Position numbers and translations under genes: made by a program. A DNA stretch of 64,000 nt, from positions 32,034,556 to 32,098,555 of the forward strand of contig CAIIXF020000001.1 in the NCBI GenBank assembly GCA_903813345.2. The letters are read 5' to 3'. Below the pieces are notes generated by a model, which saw only the letters and a list, made by a program, of their open reading frames with translations, did no database searches and was not told where the DNA came from. The stretch comes from Owenia fusiformis. Its lineage: Eukaryota > Annelida > Polychaeta > Sabellida > Oweniidae. This document shows positions 1 through 10,699 of this stretch, one piece after another (the first letter of the stretch is position 1; the number at the start of each line of letters is the position of its first letter).

Positions 1-81
1 ATATATATTTTATATAACTGTTTTTGTTAACATTTTTTGTTTTTTAGTGCAATTGTTTTTTGTTCCTTTCTACCAATTCTT

Positions 82-363
82 GAGAATGAAATAAAAAAAA
101 TTTTCGAACCTTGTTGGAACAAAATAGCATACAACATTTTCTTGGACCTCTCAATATTATAGTTATACAAAGAAAATTTTGGTTGATTTTACAATAAGTA
201 TGCAAAAACTTAAAACAAAACCTCCTCAACCTTTTATTGCATTAACAAGATACTTTTTTAAAATCAACCAAACTTTCCTTTGTACAATATTGAGAGACCT
301 AAACACGTTGTGTTTATGTCGTTTTGTTTCAATGAGGTTCGGATAGATGTCTCATTTCATTCC
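82..363. mobile_element. Foldback MITE-like element
   Basis: The two halves are imperfect reverse complements. The clearest pairing is 138-190 (TTGGACCTCTCAATATT onward) with 256-302 (ending AATATTGAGAGACCT), and it extends outward to GGAATGA at the ends. No coding potential was seen. It is a non-autonomous foldback of unknown superfamily. The limits are approximate and no target duplication was identified. Confidence 0.6.
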
Positions 364-1090
364 GAACATATGAAACCAAGAACAAAAGAAGTATCTAGTG
401 TGCTTTCTAAAACAATATAGAGAAAAGTATATGAATATATTTCAAACGATGTGTAAAATTTTCAGAATGTTCTGATAACTGGTTTAAGAGAAACGCGTGT
501 TCAAAAAGTTCACCATATCTTCACTCTTTTCTAAGAAAATAGTGAATTAATGATAAAAACATATTTTCAAACCCTACACAGGCCCTGCTTAAGAGTGCCA
601 CAAGCCAGAATATTTGTTATCAATTATATGTTTATTTAATCCCACTTTTATTTATAGTTAAGAGTCAATTGCCCTACTCAATAAATAAGATTCACACATA
701 GCTAGGCAAGGTGTGTCAGATTCCAGTCAATCCGAACACGCTATTAAGCAATAACAACTCAAGGTCACTAGTTAAATGGTTGTCAAGGTGACAACTGGAC
801 TCTACAGATTGAAATTGACCGTTGCAAAAAGTTTCATTGAAAATATGTTTTTTTCGTGACTTCATATTGTTACGTATCGTAACTGTTTGCTTTGGGATCT
901 TGTGGTCATTCGGTACTCGCGAGGTTCCTTCCTTCTAATCTAACACGACTCATTCAGATTTGTTTCCTAATTTTATTTTGTATTCCAATTCTTCTTGTCC
1001 TTGAGATTGATTCGACCAGCAGAACTTCGGTGGGCTTGATATTGTTTCTCCTTTCATTAGTTGTTCAGCATTGCTGATGTTGTTGTTATC
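364..1090. other. Non-coding AT-rich stretch with one dispersed-repeat fragment
   Basis: No gene was recognised. Positions 705-815 match, in opposite orientation, the sequence at about 9468-9612: both carry AATCTGTAGAGTC, CACCTTGACAACC and ACACACCTTGCCTAGCT in the same order when one is reverse-complemented. This is therefore a copy of a dispersed repeat of at least 110 bp. The remainder is simple AT-rich sequence. Confidence 0.5.
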
Positions 1091-1261
1091 GAGTAAAAGT
1101 ACCGGTACCGGTAACCGTCACGCTTATATCCGTACCGTTACCGAAATACCGGTAAAAATATGTAAGATAAAATGCCAATGCGCTGCCACCCCACTTTGTT
1201 TCTAACTCTCTCCATAGCTTCTCAAGTCTATATATGCATACATGGTGCAAGACCGATTTGA

Positions 1262-1405
1262 ACTCATACTGATGAACTTCACGAAATACATCTCAAACCA
1301 TTTCTCAACTGTATCAATAATGAGTTATTCCGTCCACACGTTATAGCAACCCTCCTACATCCGACTTACAAAAAGATGATAAGGGCTCTAATTGCCAACG
1401 TATGT
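1262..1405 (+). pseudogene. hAT transposase fragment
   Basis: This stop-free stretch of about 45 codons contains VIATLLHPTYKKM, which fits the hAT motif normally written A-x-x-LDPRYK that sits in the insertion/catalytic region of hAT and ZBED-type transposases. The usual DPR is degraded to HPT. The reading frame is closed by TGA at 1259-1261 and by a stop just after the fragment. It lies inside the ACCGGTA-bounded remnant. Identification rests on one motif plus context. Confidence 0.4.
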
Positions 1406-1689
1406 TAATATATATTTCGTTTATACTTAAATTTAAAAATAAAACTTACGAAAGGCACGGGAGTTCAGATTCTTTTATTTATTTGTTTGCTAAATAGTAC
1501 TTTAGCAGAGAGCTTGTACTTTATTTTGTTCACAATTAAAAGCTCAGATACTATCACAAAATATTACAAATATAATATGAAATGTAGGTTATATCAATTC
1601 AACTTATTGTCAATGCCTTGCTGTTCGTAAATGACTATTACAAACAAATACATAATTCAGTTTCTGGATCTGACGTTGGCACTACAACT

Positions 1690-1830
1690 ACACCGGAACT
1701 GCCAAACATAACTACAACCAAATCTGAGCCTGAGCATGAAGCTACTACACTCGAACTGCCAAACATGGACATCACACCTGAACTGCCAAACATGGAAATC
1801 ACACCTGAACTGCCAAACATGGACATCTAA
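1690..1830 (+). repeat. 27-bp coding-like minisatellite
   Basis: Three contiguous 27-bp units (1747-1773, 1774-1800, 1801-1827) and one earlier diverged unit (1690-1716) are built on ACACCTGAACTGCCAAACAT. In the plus frame they read ITPELPNM(D/E) and end at a TAA (1828-1830). Upstream codons are Thr/Glu-rich. The repeat lies inside the hAT remnant and may be the acidic variable linker of its transposase. No good start codon exists, so it is not annotated as a gene. Confidence 0.6.
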
Positions 1831-2410
1831 ATGTCTATGTAAATTTACGCATCGTGAAAGTGGAAATTAAACGAAATAACCAAAAAACGACGTGTCTTTT
1901 ATTTCCCCGGGGATTATCGTCGGTTAACCGGTTAATAATTTCAATACCGGTAAATGCTCAATTCCGTACCGAAACCGTATAACCGGAATTACAGTCAGCC
2001 TATAGTAAAAGTTACTGAATAATCAGATTTTGCTGTGCTCTTTATATACCAGGTAAAATGCATTATTTTACCTGTCAAAATTGTGCAAATATAAGTGAAG
2101 AATACTGCTGATATCATGCTTATGTAATCAAGATTCAAATTGCAATTCTGTGTTATGATTGGTAGTTGAAAATAACAACTTGTCAGAATTACATTGATAT
2201 ATGTCTATTTTAGCCCAATATAGTAGCGTAGGGATTCCCCTGTACTAGAACAAACTGAGGTCTAAATAGTCATTAATCATAAGAATGCAGCAAGATCTTT
2301 ACAATGTTTGAATATCAGCTTAATATAAATAATATTTATATTGGATATATATAATTAAATATAATTACGCACTGACCGAATCATAACAATATCATTTAGC
2401 TGTTTTTGTA

Positions 2411-2590
2411 GAAGATATTTTGCAATGTGTGAAAAGATTTTAAACCCAAGACTCTATGCATTGTGGAATGACCATTCCTTTCCTAATAAATTAGCACTTG
2501 GTGCTGCGCATCTCATGCAAATTTTGAAAACTAACACCTTCAAGGAATGGTCATTCCACATTCCACTGAGTCCAGGACTTAAATCCTTAA
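2411..2590. mobile_element. MITE with TTTAAGYCC-type inverted ends (copy 1)
   Basis: The sequence TGCAATGTGTGAAAAG...CCCAAGACT at the left is matched in reverse complement at 8909-8968, and the right end GGACTTAAATCCTTA matches the start of that second copy. The ends are imperfect inverted repeats around TTTAAGCCC. Inside, 2462-2480 and 2542-2560 form a perfect 19-bp inverted repeat (TGTGGAATGACCATTCCTT). The 98-codon frame running across it is fortuitous. Confidence 0.55.
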
Positions 2591-2599
2591 ATCTCATTT

Positions 2600-3256
2600 T
2601 GTTTTCTTATGCATTCAAAAATTGTTTTGCCATGTCCGTTATAAATTTTTGGAATATATTGCAATATAACACAAGAAACAATGACTTTACAATGAAAAGA
2701 ATTCAACTGGTAACATTTTGAAAGGCACATGACATGACAATACATGGTTTTTTGTTTTCTAATTGGGAAAAAGTGACATGAAACTCAGGCCTGTAGCTGT
2801 AGCCACCTGGCCCTAAAATCATTTTAAAATTGTGCAGTTTTCACCAGTCTGAGCACTTTTCAGGTGATTTTGGCCATTTTTGGGCCCAAATTCCCATGGA
2901 ATTTTCCAAAAAGTTAACCCCACTTGACAAATCCTGACTTCGGACCTGAAACTCATCCTTCATCAAAGGGCTTCATTTATTTTTCAATACAGAAATAAAT
3001 AAATAAAATACCCTCGAAAAAAGGAGGTGTCAAGGTATGTGCAAATGCAACAAATAATGAGACAAAACGCACAAGGCCTACATGGTTGACTTAGCTTTTA
3101 TTGTACTTAATCTATCAATGTACATGTAAATGGATAACATATTCATTTATTTTCTTAACATAATTTATAAGTCTATCATGCTAAATTGACATTATAATAT
3201 GGAATGTGTCTAATTTGTTAATTTGATTGTGAATTAATTATAGTAGAGATAACAAT
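2600..3256. other. No recognisable feature
   Basis: AT-rich non-coding sequence. A GC-richer patch at about 2790-2950 (repeated TTTTGGCC/GGGCCC words) looks like a piece of an old interspersed repeat. No gene or RNA was recognised. Confidence 0.4.
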
Positions 3257-3365
3257 AATAGTGGAGACAATAATGTTCTTAACTTTGTCAAACCTTATTA
3301 TTTGTATTACTGCTTGTATTCTATATATGAAATAAATGATTATAAAAAAGAAATAGTGGAGACAA
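3257..3365 (+). mobile_element. 81-bp 5'-truncated LINE tail with 14-bp target duplication
   Basis: A perfect 14-bp direct repeat AATAGTGGAGACAA (3257-3270 and 3352-3365) brackets 81 bp that end in AATAAATGATTATAAAAAAG. The AATAAA signal, the short A-rich tail and the long target duplication are the signature of target-primed reverse transcription. The insert is the extreme 3' end of a non-LTR element; the parent element is not identifiable from 81 bp. Confidence 0.7.
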
Positions 3366-3410
3366 AATTGCCCTTCCTTGTTGTCTTTAACACTTGAATT
3401 TGTGTCACGT

Positions 3411-3741
3411 ATTGCTTTATATCAACTTCACTTTGATTGATACGTGGTATTGCTTTATATCAACTTCACTTTGATTGATACGTGGTAGTGCTTTATATCA
3501 TCTTCACTTTGATTGATACGTGGTATTGCTTTATATCAACTTCACTTTGATACGTGGTATTGCTTTATATCAACTTCACTTTGATTGATACGTGGTATTG
3601 CTTTATATCAACTTCATTTTGACAGATACGTGGTATTGCTTTATATCAACATCATTTTGATAGATACGTGGTATTGCATCAACTTCATTTTGACAGAAAC
3701 GTGATATTGCTTTATATCAACTTCACTTTGATTGATATTAC
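3411..3741. repeat. 38-bp minisatellite, about 9 copies
   Basis: Unit ATTGCTTTATATCAACTTCA + CTTTGATTGATACGTGGT. Unit starts fall at 3411, 3449, 3487, 3525, 3559, 3597, 3635, 3673 and 3705. Most are 38 bp apart; two shortened units are 34 and 32 bp. Later units replace TTGATT with TTGACA/TTGATA. There are no unique spacers, so it is a plain tandem repeat and not a CRISPR array. Confidence 0.9.
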
Positions 3742-4740
3742 AAGTACCAGTGTAATATCTGTCATAAGTCTACTCCATTCCCATCATTGTTTCTGAAGTC
3801 CTGCCAAAGTTCATTTAATCATCAGAAATTGGACATAGTGGGCCCCATGACAGAAGGTAGACAACGTGACATTAACTGAAAAAACATACGTTCAATTTAA
3901 TGAGTTATGACAGGCACTCAGGCAGATGCTACAAAAATCTTCAAAAATGAATGTCTCTTCCTGAATGCAGGTTTATCTTCATAAATTACTCATTACATCT
4001 AGAAATAGTCTATGAGAATTGCCAGCTAGAGAGGGAACAGAATAATGGATACATTATTCCACTATCCTCCCTAAATGGTTACCTGTCCTCTATGGAATTG
4101 ATACATGTAACCTTGATTGACATATCCATCAAAACAGTCATACAATTCAACATGTGGGCTTGCATCTAGCTCCTACTACAATGGGATTGGGATTGTTCCA
4201 AAGCAATTGTGGTTGTTTTGCTAAATTGTTCTAGTTTTGCTGTTTGTGTCATCAAATGCTTCTGTGATATTGCTATTTTGTGTGATTGTAAAGTTGTTAT
4301 TATTTTGATTATGTTGATAATCAGATGCTTTTGTTATCCCTCCAATGATTACACATGGCTGTACAAATATTGATTCCCTGAATCATTAAAACAATCCAAA
4401 CTGTATTTACATATTCACACTGACAGAAGCAGAGAAGAGTATATTCACACTGACAGAAAGAAAAAGCATGGTGCTTACATATACGTACATTTAACATTTG
4501 GTGCATTCCGATTGAGACAATGTTTTATTTATTTACCCAAGACATTATTCTTGGAGCACAAAAGCACGAGACAACTTACCATAGAATTATACAGTTTTGT
4601 TTCTGTTAAATGCTATGCTCCTACCTGCTTAATACAGCACATTTGGCCCACTGATATTACCAATGATGTGCCAATAACATTACATGTCCATTTCTCCTAG
4701 TTTATTTCTATTACCATTGGGATACTTAAATTACCATTAT

Positions 4741-4832
4741 CATGTTACCAGTGGTGTACTTATGTTACCTGATGGCTGATCATGCTCATGTTACCAGTGG
4801 TGTACTTATGTTACCTGATGGCTGATCATGTT
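4741..4832. repeat. 46-bp tandem duplication
   Basis: Two adjacent, near-identical 46-bp copies (4741-4786 and 4787-4832) of CATGTTACCAGTGGTGTACT... ending GGCTGATCATG. It is a recent local duplication with no coding meaning. Confidence 0.85.
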
Positions 4833-4931
4833 TGTACCTGGTATTCCTTTGTAATAATTTTCCTGAACTGAAATAGAAATATGTAAGGATCATGTATTTT
4901 TCAGTTTTGTTACATTGGAATGAAGGACATA

Positions 4932-5831
4932 CAGGGTGGTCCAAAAATGTCACTGATTTTAAAGTGTAATAACTCATCTATTACTGGCATGAGTGGTCTA
5001 AAACATTCTGAGATGACTAGGAAATGATGCAAGTTTTGTTCCATATTAGTAGTTTTGTAGTTTTTCGGTGGCTGCCTCTGAAATCATCATGTCCATTTTA
5101 GTGAATGACTTGTGTGACGAAGCTCACTTTCACCTTATCTGGACATGTCAACAAGCAGGACATTAGGTTCTGGGCTGCTAACAACCCTACACAGACACAA
5201 GATATGCAACTTAGTGTTGAGAAAGTACAAGTATGGTGTGCCATACCATTCTGGTTCGAAGTGCCCAAGGAAAACCTACAATAATGAATTTCCAGAGGTA
5301 TTAGAACCTGAACTAGTTCCGAGTGTTTCCGACCTGCCTCAAGACAGAACAGATGGATGATAATGAAAATGGCATCTTCAAGCAGGATGGATTGCTCTAA
5401 TAGCAGCCGAGTATATCTAAAGGGAGTATTATCTGGTGACAGGCTTATCTCATGCAGGACCCCAAACATATGGCCACCATACTCTCCAGACGCCAGTCTT
5501 TGGGGAGACCTAAAGTATATAGGAATTTCAAAAACCATCCCAACACAACTGGTGACATGACATCAACCAATTACCATTGGGCATCATTCAACGAGATATT
5601 GATTACTTCACTGTGTGTGTCCTAGCAATACTTAATGTATAGATGGAATACTAAAATTGACAAAGTGATTTGATTGGCAGCTACCAAAAACACAGAGATG
5701 TACATGGAAACCACTTTCATGCACAAAACTTGCATCAATTTTTAGTCATCTCAGAAAGTTTGAGACCAGTCATGCCAATAATGAATGAGATGAATGAGTT
5801 ATTACACTTTAACATTTTTTTGGATGACCTG
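4932..5831 (+). mobile_element. Degenerate mariner-family transposon with ~105-bp inverted ends
   Basis: The element starts CAGGGTGGTCCAAAAATGT and its right end reverse-complements to CAGGTCATCCAAAAAAATGT. The inverted homology continues for about 105 bp, through AAAGTGTAATAACTCAT and TTCTGAGATGACTA, to GATGCAAGTTTTG. A TA dinucleotide flanks both sides (4930-4931, 5832-5833), as expected for Tc1/mariner. The 900-bp body carries a plus-strand decayed transposase. Related GGTGGTCCAAAAA ends occur at about 42776 and 55903. Confidence 0.85.
5170..5620 (+). pseudogene. Mariner (DDE) transposase pseudogene
   Basis: Fragments in different frames match mariner transposase blocks in the right order. 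FWAANNP followed by VQVWCAI (about 5170-5245) is the region around the second catalytic Asp. NGIFKQDG (about 5366-5390) corresponds to the conserved QQDGA block. PNIWPPYSPDASLWGDLK (about 5464-5517) matches the WPPYSPDLxPxDxxLWG block. Several frameshifts and a short deletion after YSPD make it non-functional. Both an intact catalytic triad and a continuous frame are absent. Confidence 0.8.
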
Positions 5832-6179
5832 TATTTTGATTTTATATAACTTTATCTTATCTAGAGAATTTACTGAAAAGCAATCTGCATCATATACATA
5901 ATGTGCAACATACACTCTCTCCTATCCAAGCCAGTCGTCTATGTGAAAACCAAACTTACAACATAACTTCACCACATTCATGTCATATACTCCTGTGTGT
6001 CATATATCCCACTCATGTGTCATTTAAACTAATGTGTCATAAACCCAATCATTGTGTCATATAGCCCAGCCATATGTAACATACACAAGAAATCCACATA
6101 TCATATTTCACCACCTATGTGCAAAATACCCCACAAATGTTTGTACCACTATATCTTAAAATATTCAAACTCAGCTTAC

Positions 6180-9161
6180 TGAGAACACAACTGTTGTCTG
6201 CGAGAGACTCGTATCCAGGGTGACAAGCACAGTAGAATGTGCCATTGTGGTTGATACACATGGAGGTCTTTGTGTCACAGTCATCAATGTGCAGCTCACA
6301 CTCATCAATATCTATCAAAGTAAAATTAAAAATCAGACAATAATTGGATAACTGTGAATCAAACACAAAAATAGCATAATGACAGTTTAATGCACAGACC
6401 AAATATATCAGTGTTACTTAAGTATCAAGTACATCCACCAAACGAAACATTGACTCACCAATGAGTATTGTGTTTGAGTAAAGGTTGATGGTATTTGGAG
6501 TTTATCAAGGGAACAACAATATGAAGAGACTTATATGTAACACGCATATTCACATGCATTTACCTGTGCAGAATCCCCTCTCTTTATTTCCTTCATAACC
6601 ATCTCTGCAGATGCATGCCTCATCATTGGGTGAACACATCAGGGCATAACCTACACATGCAAAATGTCCAACTTAAAATAGTTATCCCATCATTATGGTA
6701 AGCGTGTGGGATATTTCAATAAAATTCATTAACCATTCTTTTATCTCAAATAAATGGATGTTATATTCCTTTCATAATAAAGTAAATATTTCTTTCCTTG
6801 TATTGACATTTTCAAGCATTTAAAAGAATAGATTTTATCAAAATCTAGTAGAAAGTAAATTAGATTTTTTAAAGTACGAAATAATAGTTCAATACTTTTA
6901 CAGTTGATTGAATATTGATCAACTTGATATTCTAGCTACAACTTTAACAAATCATTGTAAGTAGCTCACCAGGTAAACATTCAACCTCTGGATTGCCTAC
7001 AAATCCAAGTCTACAGGTACAAGTAAATGTCATCTCCATGGGGCGACACAGAGCATTGACAACACATGGGTTGGGACTCTTACAAACACAGACACCATCC
7101 TCACCTCGTACAGCTAAAACACTCTCACAGTCAATGTCTACAATGGAAATAAAGAATATGTATTACATATTGATATTTGTCGGTTGTAATGCAATGTAAA
7201 ATGCTGACTGATGCAGCAACACAAGCATGTACGTTATAACAAAATAATTGCCTTTTGGTGTTTAGAGTGTTCCTATAACCATTGTATATTACTAATGAAA
7301 GTGAACTAGAAAACAGCAACGCCAAAGCGTAGCAAATCCCATCGAACAGCCATGGCTCACATTTTTACAAACAAAGTATATAGCAAAAATGGGAGCCATT
7401 TTTCAAAATGACCAGCTTCTACCACAAGTGTCATTAGACAGTGTGCCATGCTTATAGTATTCACATACCAAATATGAACAGAATCGCTCCACTACTTTTC
7501 GAGTTAAAGTAAAATAGGATAAAATGGTGGCCATTATGAAATATGGCTGCCTTCTACCAAAAGCGTCATTAGACAATGTGCCACACTTATAGTATTCACA
7601 TACAAAATATGAACAAAATCGCTCCACTACTTTTCGAGTTACAGCAAAAATCGTAAAATAGCAAATAAAGGCCGCCATTTTCAAGATGACTGCCATGTGC
7701 TTCTTGAAGATCTACATTTCTAGCTTTATTAATGTCTTATATAATTTTTTTACATTCAAAACATATTGCTATTACAGTTTTACAAATTGTACCTAAATTA
7801 CTGTAAAATGGCCGCCATTTTTGAATGAGCGGCCTTTTCGGAAATCAGCTTAGAGTAGAACTTCTACCTCCATAGGGTATATGTTTACAAAATATGAACA
7901 AAATCGGGCCAACAGTATTTGAGTTATTGCCCTGACGGACATACATACGGACGTACAGACGGATAGATGGAGGCGTTCCCTATATCCCTCCGAACTTCGT
8001 TCGATGGGATAATAAGTGATTCAGACTATGAAGAACATTTTGCAAACAGCAGAAGACAATATAATGGACCTATAGGAAGCTAAACTCTTACCTTGACAGG
8101 GCAATGTATTACAAGGAGTGACTTCTTCCTGCCATGTCTCACCTTCACACTCTACCCCTCCATTAGCTGCAACTTGGACATGTTCCCTAAACCTCTGCTT
8201 TATATGGACACCACCCCCACAGGGTTTGCTGCAGGGGTAGTCATTCTGCTCCCAGACACCCCACTCACCCCACTTGCAGTCAACTGGAATGAACAATTCA
8301 AACTTTGAAGTCCTAGAAACAAGTTAGAGAATGCAGAAAATGTCAGTAGTACTCTAATACATGTATTGTAATTCTGCTGAATTAGCTCATATTTGTTATT
8401 AAAAAAGAATAGATGATGCAGTAACAAGTTAACATAAACATACATGTTATGTAGATCTATACTGCCAATCATTTCTGATATTCTATACATTGTACTATCA
8501 TTTATCAAAAATGAAATTTGACAGTTCATGAATTGTTCCAAGGTTATTTTTAATTTTTGTGTTGTAAATTAATAAATACAACAAAAAATGATAGTGAATT
8601 AAATAATAAAATATTTAAAACCATTCCATTGGCAAACTAGTTTTTTTCTCAAAAAGTACCACTAATGAGTGTTATGGAGTGGTGGCCTCTAAAAGTCCCT
8701 CTTCTAGACAAAAACAGTTAACAAAATACATGTACATATAAGAAATATTCTAATTTACATTTGAAAGCCCTTGAATAATGCAATCAAGCAGAGTCAGCAT
8801 TGTGTATTGAATATTGATTATCTAGAAACCTGATCCATAGGTACATTTAAGGATTTAAGCCCTGGAACCAGTGCATGAGATGCAAAGGAAATAACACCAG
8901 AGTGGATCGGAATGAATCAGCCACAATGCATCAAGTCTTGGGCTTAAATTCTTTTCACACATTGCAGGGCTGTCAACTTGGGACCACCTAATATGAGTGA
9001 CTTCAAAATGTTGGACACCTAAGTCCAAATCTGAACACTTTTGTCCAAATTTTGAACACCTTTGGCCAACTTTTAAACACCTTTGGCCAAAGTTTGAGCA
9101 CCTTTGCCAAACTTTGAACACCTCAAATTTTTCGCGCTCGCTACCCTCGCGATGTCGTCAA

Positions 9162-9209
<48 letters not shown>

Positions 9210-10641
9210 GGTGACACATACGGGATTCGCGTGACAAAACCGAACAAATTGCGTTCGGTTTTTTCCGACGTTCGTATTTTTACCGTATCTTAAACATATT
9301 TCGAAAACACTTCTACGGAAATATTTTTGCTTGACAATTGCCAGGTAAAATGCGTATTTTGCGTGACATTTTCTGTCACGCAAAAAAAACTGGCGTGACT
9401 TCAAATTCTTCAGCAAATGCGTGACAAATACGCAAATTGCGGGACAGTTGACAGGCCTGACATTGCAAACTCAATCTGTAGAGTCAAGGTTTCACCTTGA
9501 CAACCTTTCAACGAGTGACTTTTGGTGGGTTATTGGTTATATATAATACAGTGCAGTATATGAAATACTGTTTTCGGATTAGCTGGAAGCAAACACACCT
9601 TGCCTAGCTTTGGGTGAATGTCTAATTATCAACAATGTCGTGGAAGAACAAAGTTGATTTTTTAGGGTGAGGGGTAAATTATGATTTTTGACAATTCAAG
9701 AGAAAGACAAATCATTTGAAAATTGCATTATGTGAGGGAAAGGGGGAGGGGGGGGGGGGGGAGGGGGCGGGGGTAAACCATACCATCCCTACCTGAATTT
9801 GAATTGACAATTGGATATTCTCTGCGAAATGCAACTCCCCGAAGACTGCCCTTCAAATCAGGTACACATCCTATGTGTATTGTAATGTTGAACCTAGGGT
9901 CACTGGGGTAGGGAGCCGTGTACAGCTCACTTGTCATATCTTCTGATACTTGTCTCCCATATATTCTACACACTGAAATACATGTATTATGATAAATTAA
10001 ACCACACAGAGAAAGAAACATATGAAGAGCAATCAAATCAAAAAGGAAAAAAATGGAAGCAAAGAAAAAATAAGCCACACGGTGAACAGAATCGCACCCT
10101 TGAACAGAATACACTTTTCGGGATGGAAAATCCAAAATGGCCACCTTAACATTTACCCAGAATGCCGAAAAACTAATGAGTTATAAACTTTCATAGGTAG
10201 AAACATCCCTCAAAATTTCAATTGAATCCCTCAAACGGTTTGGCTGGAAACCTATACACAAGCGTTGACAGACAAGATTTTAGGACGGAAAATCCAAAAT
10301 GGCCGTCTTAACATTTACCCAGAATGTCGAAAAACTAATCAATTATGAAATTTCATAGGTAGAAACAGGCCTGTCAACTGTCCCGCAATTTGCGTATTTG
10401 TCACGCATTTGCTGAAGAATTTGAAGTCACGCCAGTTTTTTTTGCGTGACACAAAATGTCACGCAAATACGCATTTTACCTGGTAATTGTCACGCAAATA
10501 TGTTTCTGTAAAAATTTTTTCAAAATATGTTTATGATACGGTAAAAATACGAACGTCGGAAAAAAAACGAACGCAATTTGTTCGGATTTGTCACGCGAAT
10601 CCCGTATATGTCACGCATGTTCATTGGAAATTTTCGTACCT

Positions 10642-10699
<58 letters not shown>

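Larger units (their letters stand above)
1101..2003 (+). mobile_element. hAT-like transposon remnant with ACCGGTA-rich ends
   Basis: Both ends are rich in ACCGGTA/ACCGTA motifs (about 1099-1160 and 1918-1990), and the body contains a decayed hAT-like transposase stretch (1262-1405). A short direct repeat AGTAAAAGT (1092-1100 and 2004-2012) lies just outside these ends and could be the target duplication, since hAT makes 8-bp duplications. In AT-rich DNA that match could also be chance. The catalytic core and the C-terminal dimerisation region were not found, so this is an internally deleted or decayed copy. Confidence 0.45.

Noticed and set aside
892-1077. 61-codon hydrophobic open frame on the plus strand
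   Set aside because: Starts at TTG, no upstream signals, no recognisable domain, between repeats; chance frame.
2425-2721. 98-codon open frame on the plus strand
   Set aside because: Runs across a MITE that recurs in reverse complement near 8846-8968; not a gene.
3411-3741. Regular 38-bp repeats looking like a CRISPR array
   Set aside because: The whole unit repeats with no unique spacers and the genome is animal; ordinary minisatellite.
5098-5538. 146-codon minus-strand open frame
   Set aside because: Antisense to the mariner transposase remnant, whose conserved blocks are on the plus strand.
8021-8541. Long minus-strand and plus-strand frames around the TSP1 exon
   Set aside because: Only 8283-8092 has splice sites and TSP1 residues; the extensions are intron read-through, the other frames are shadows.
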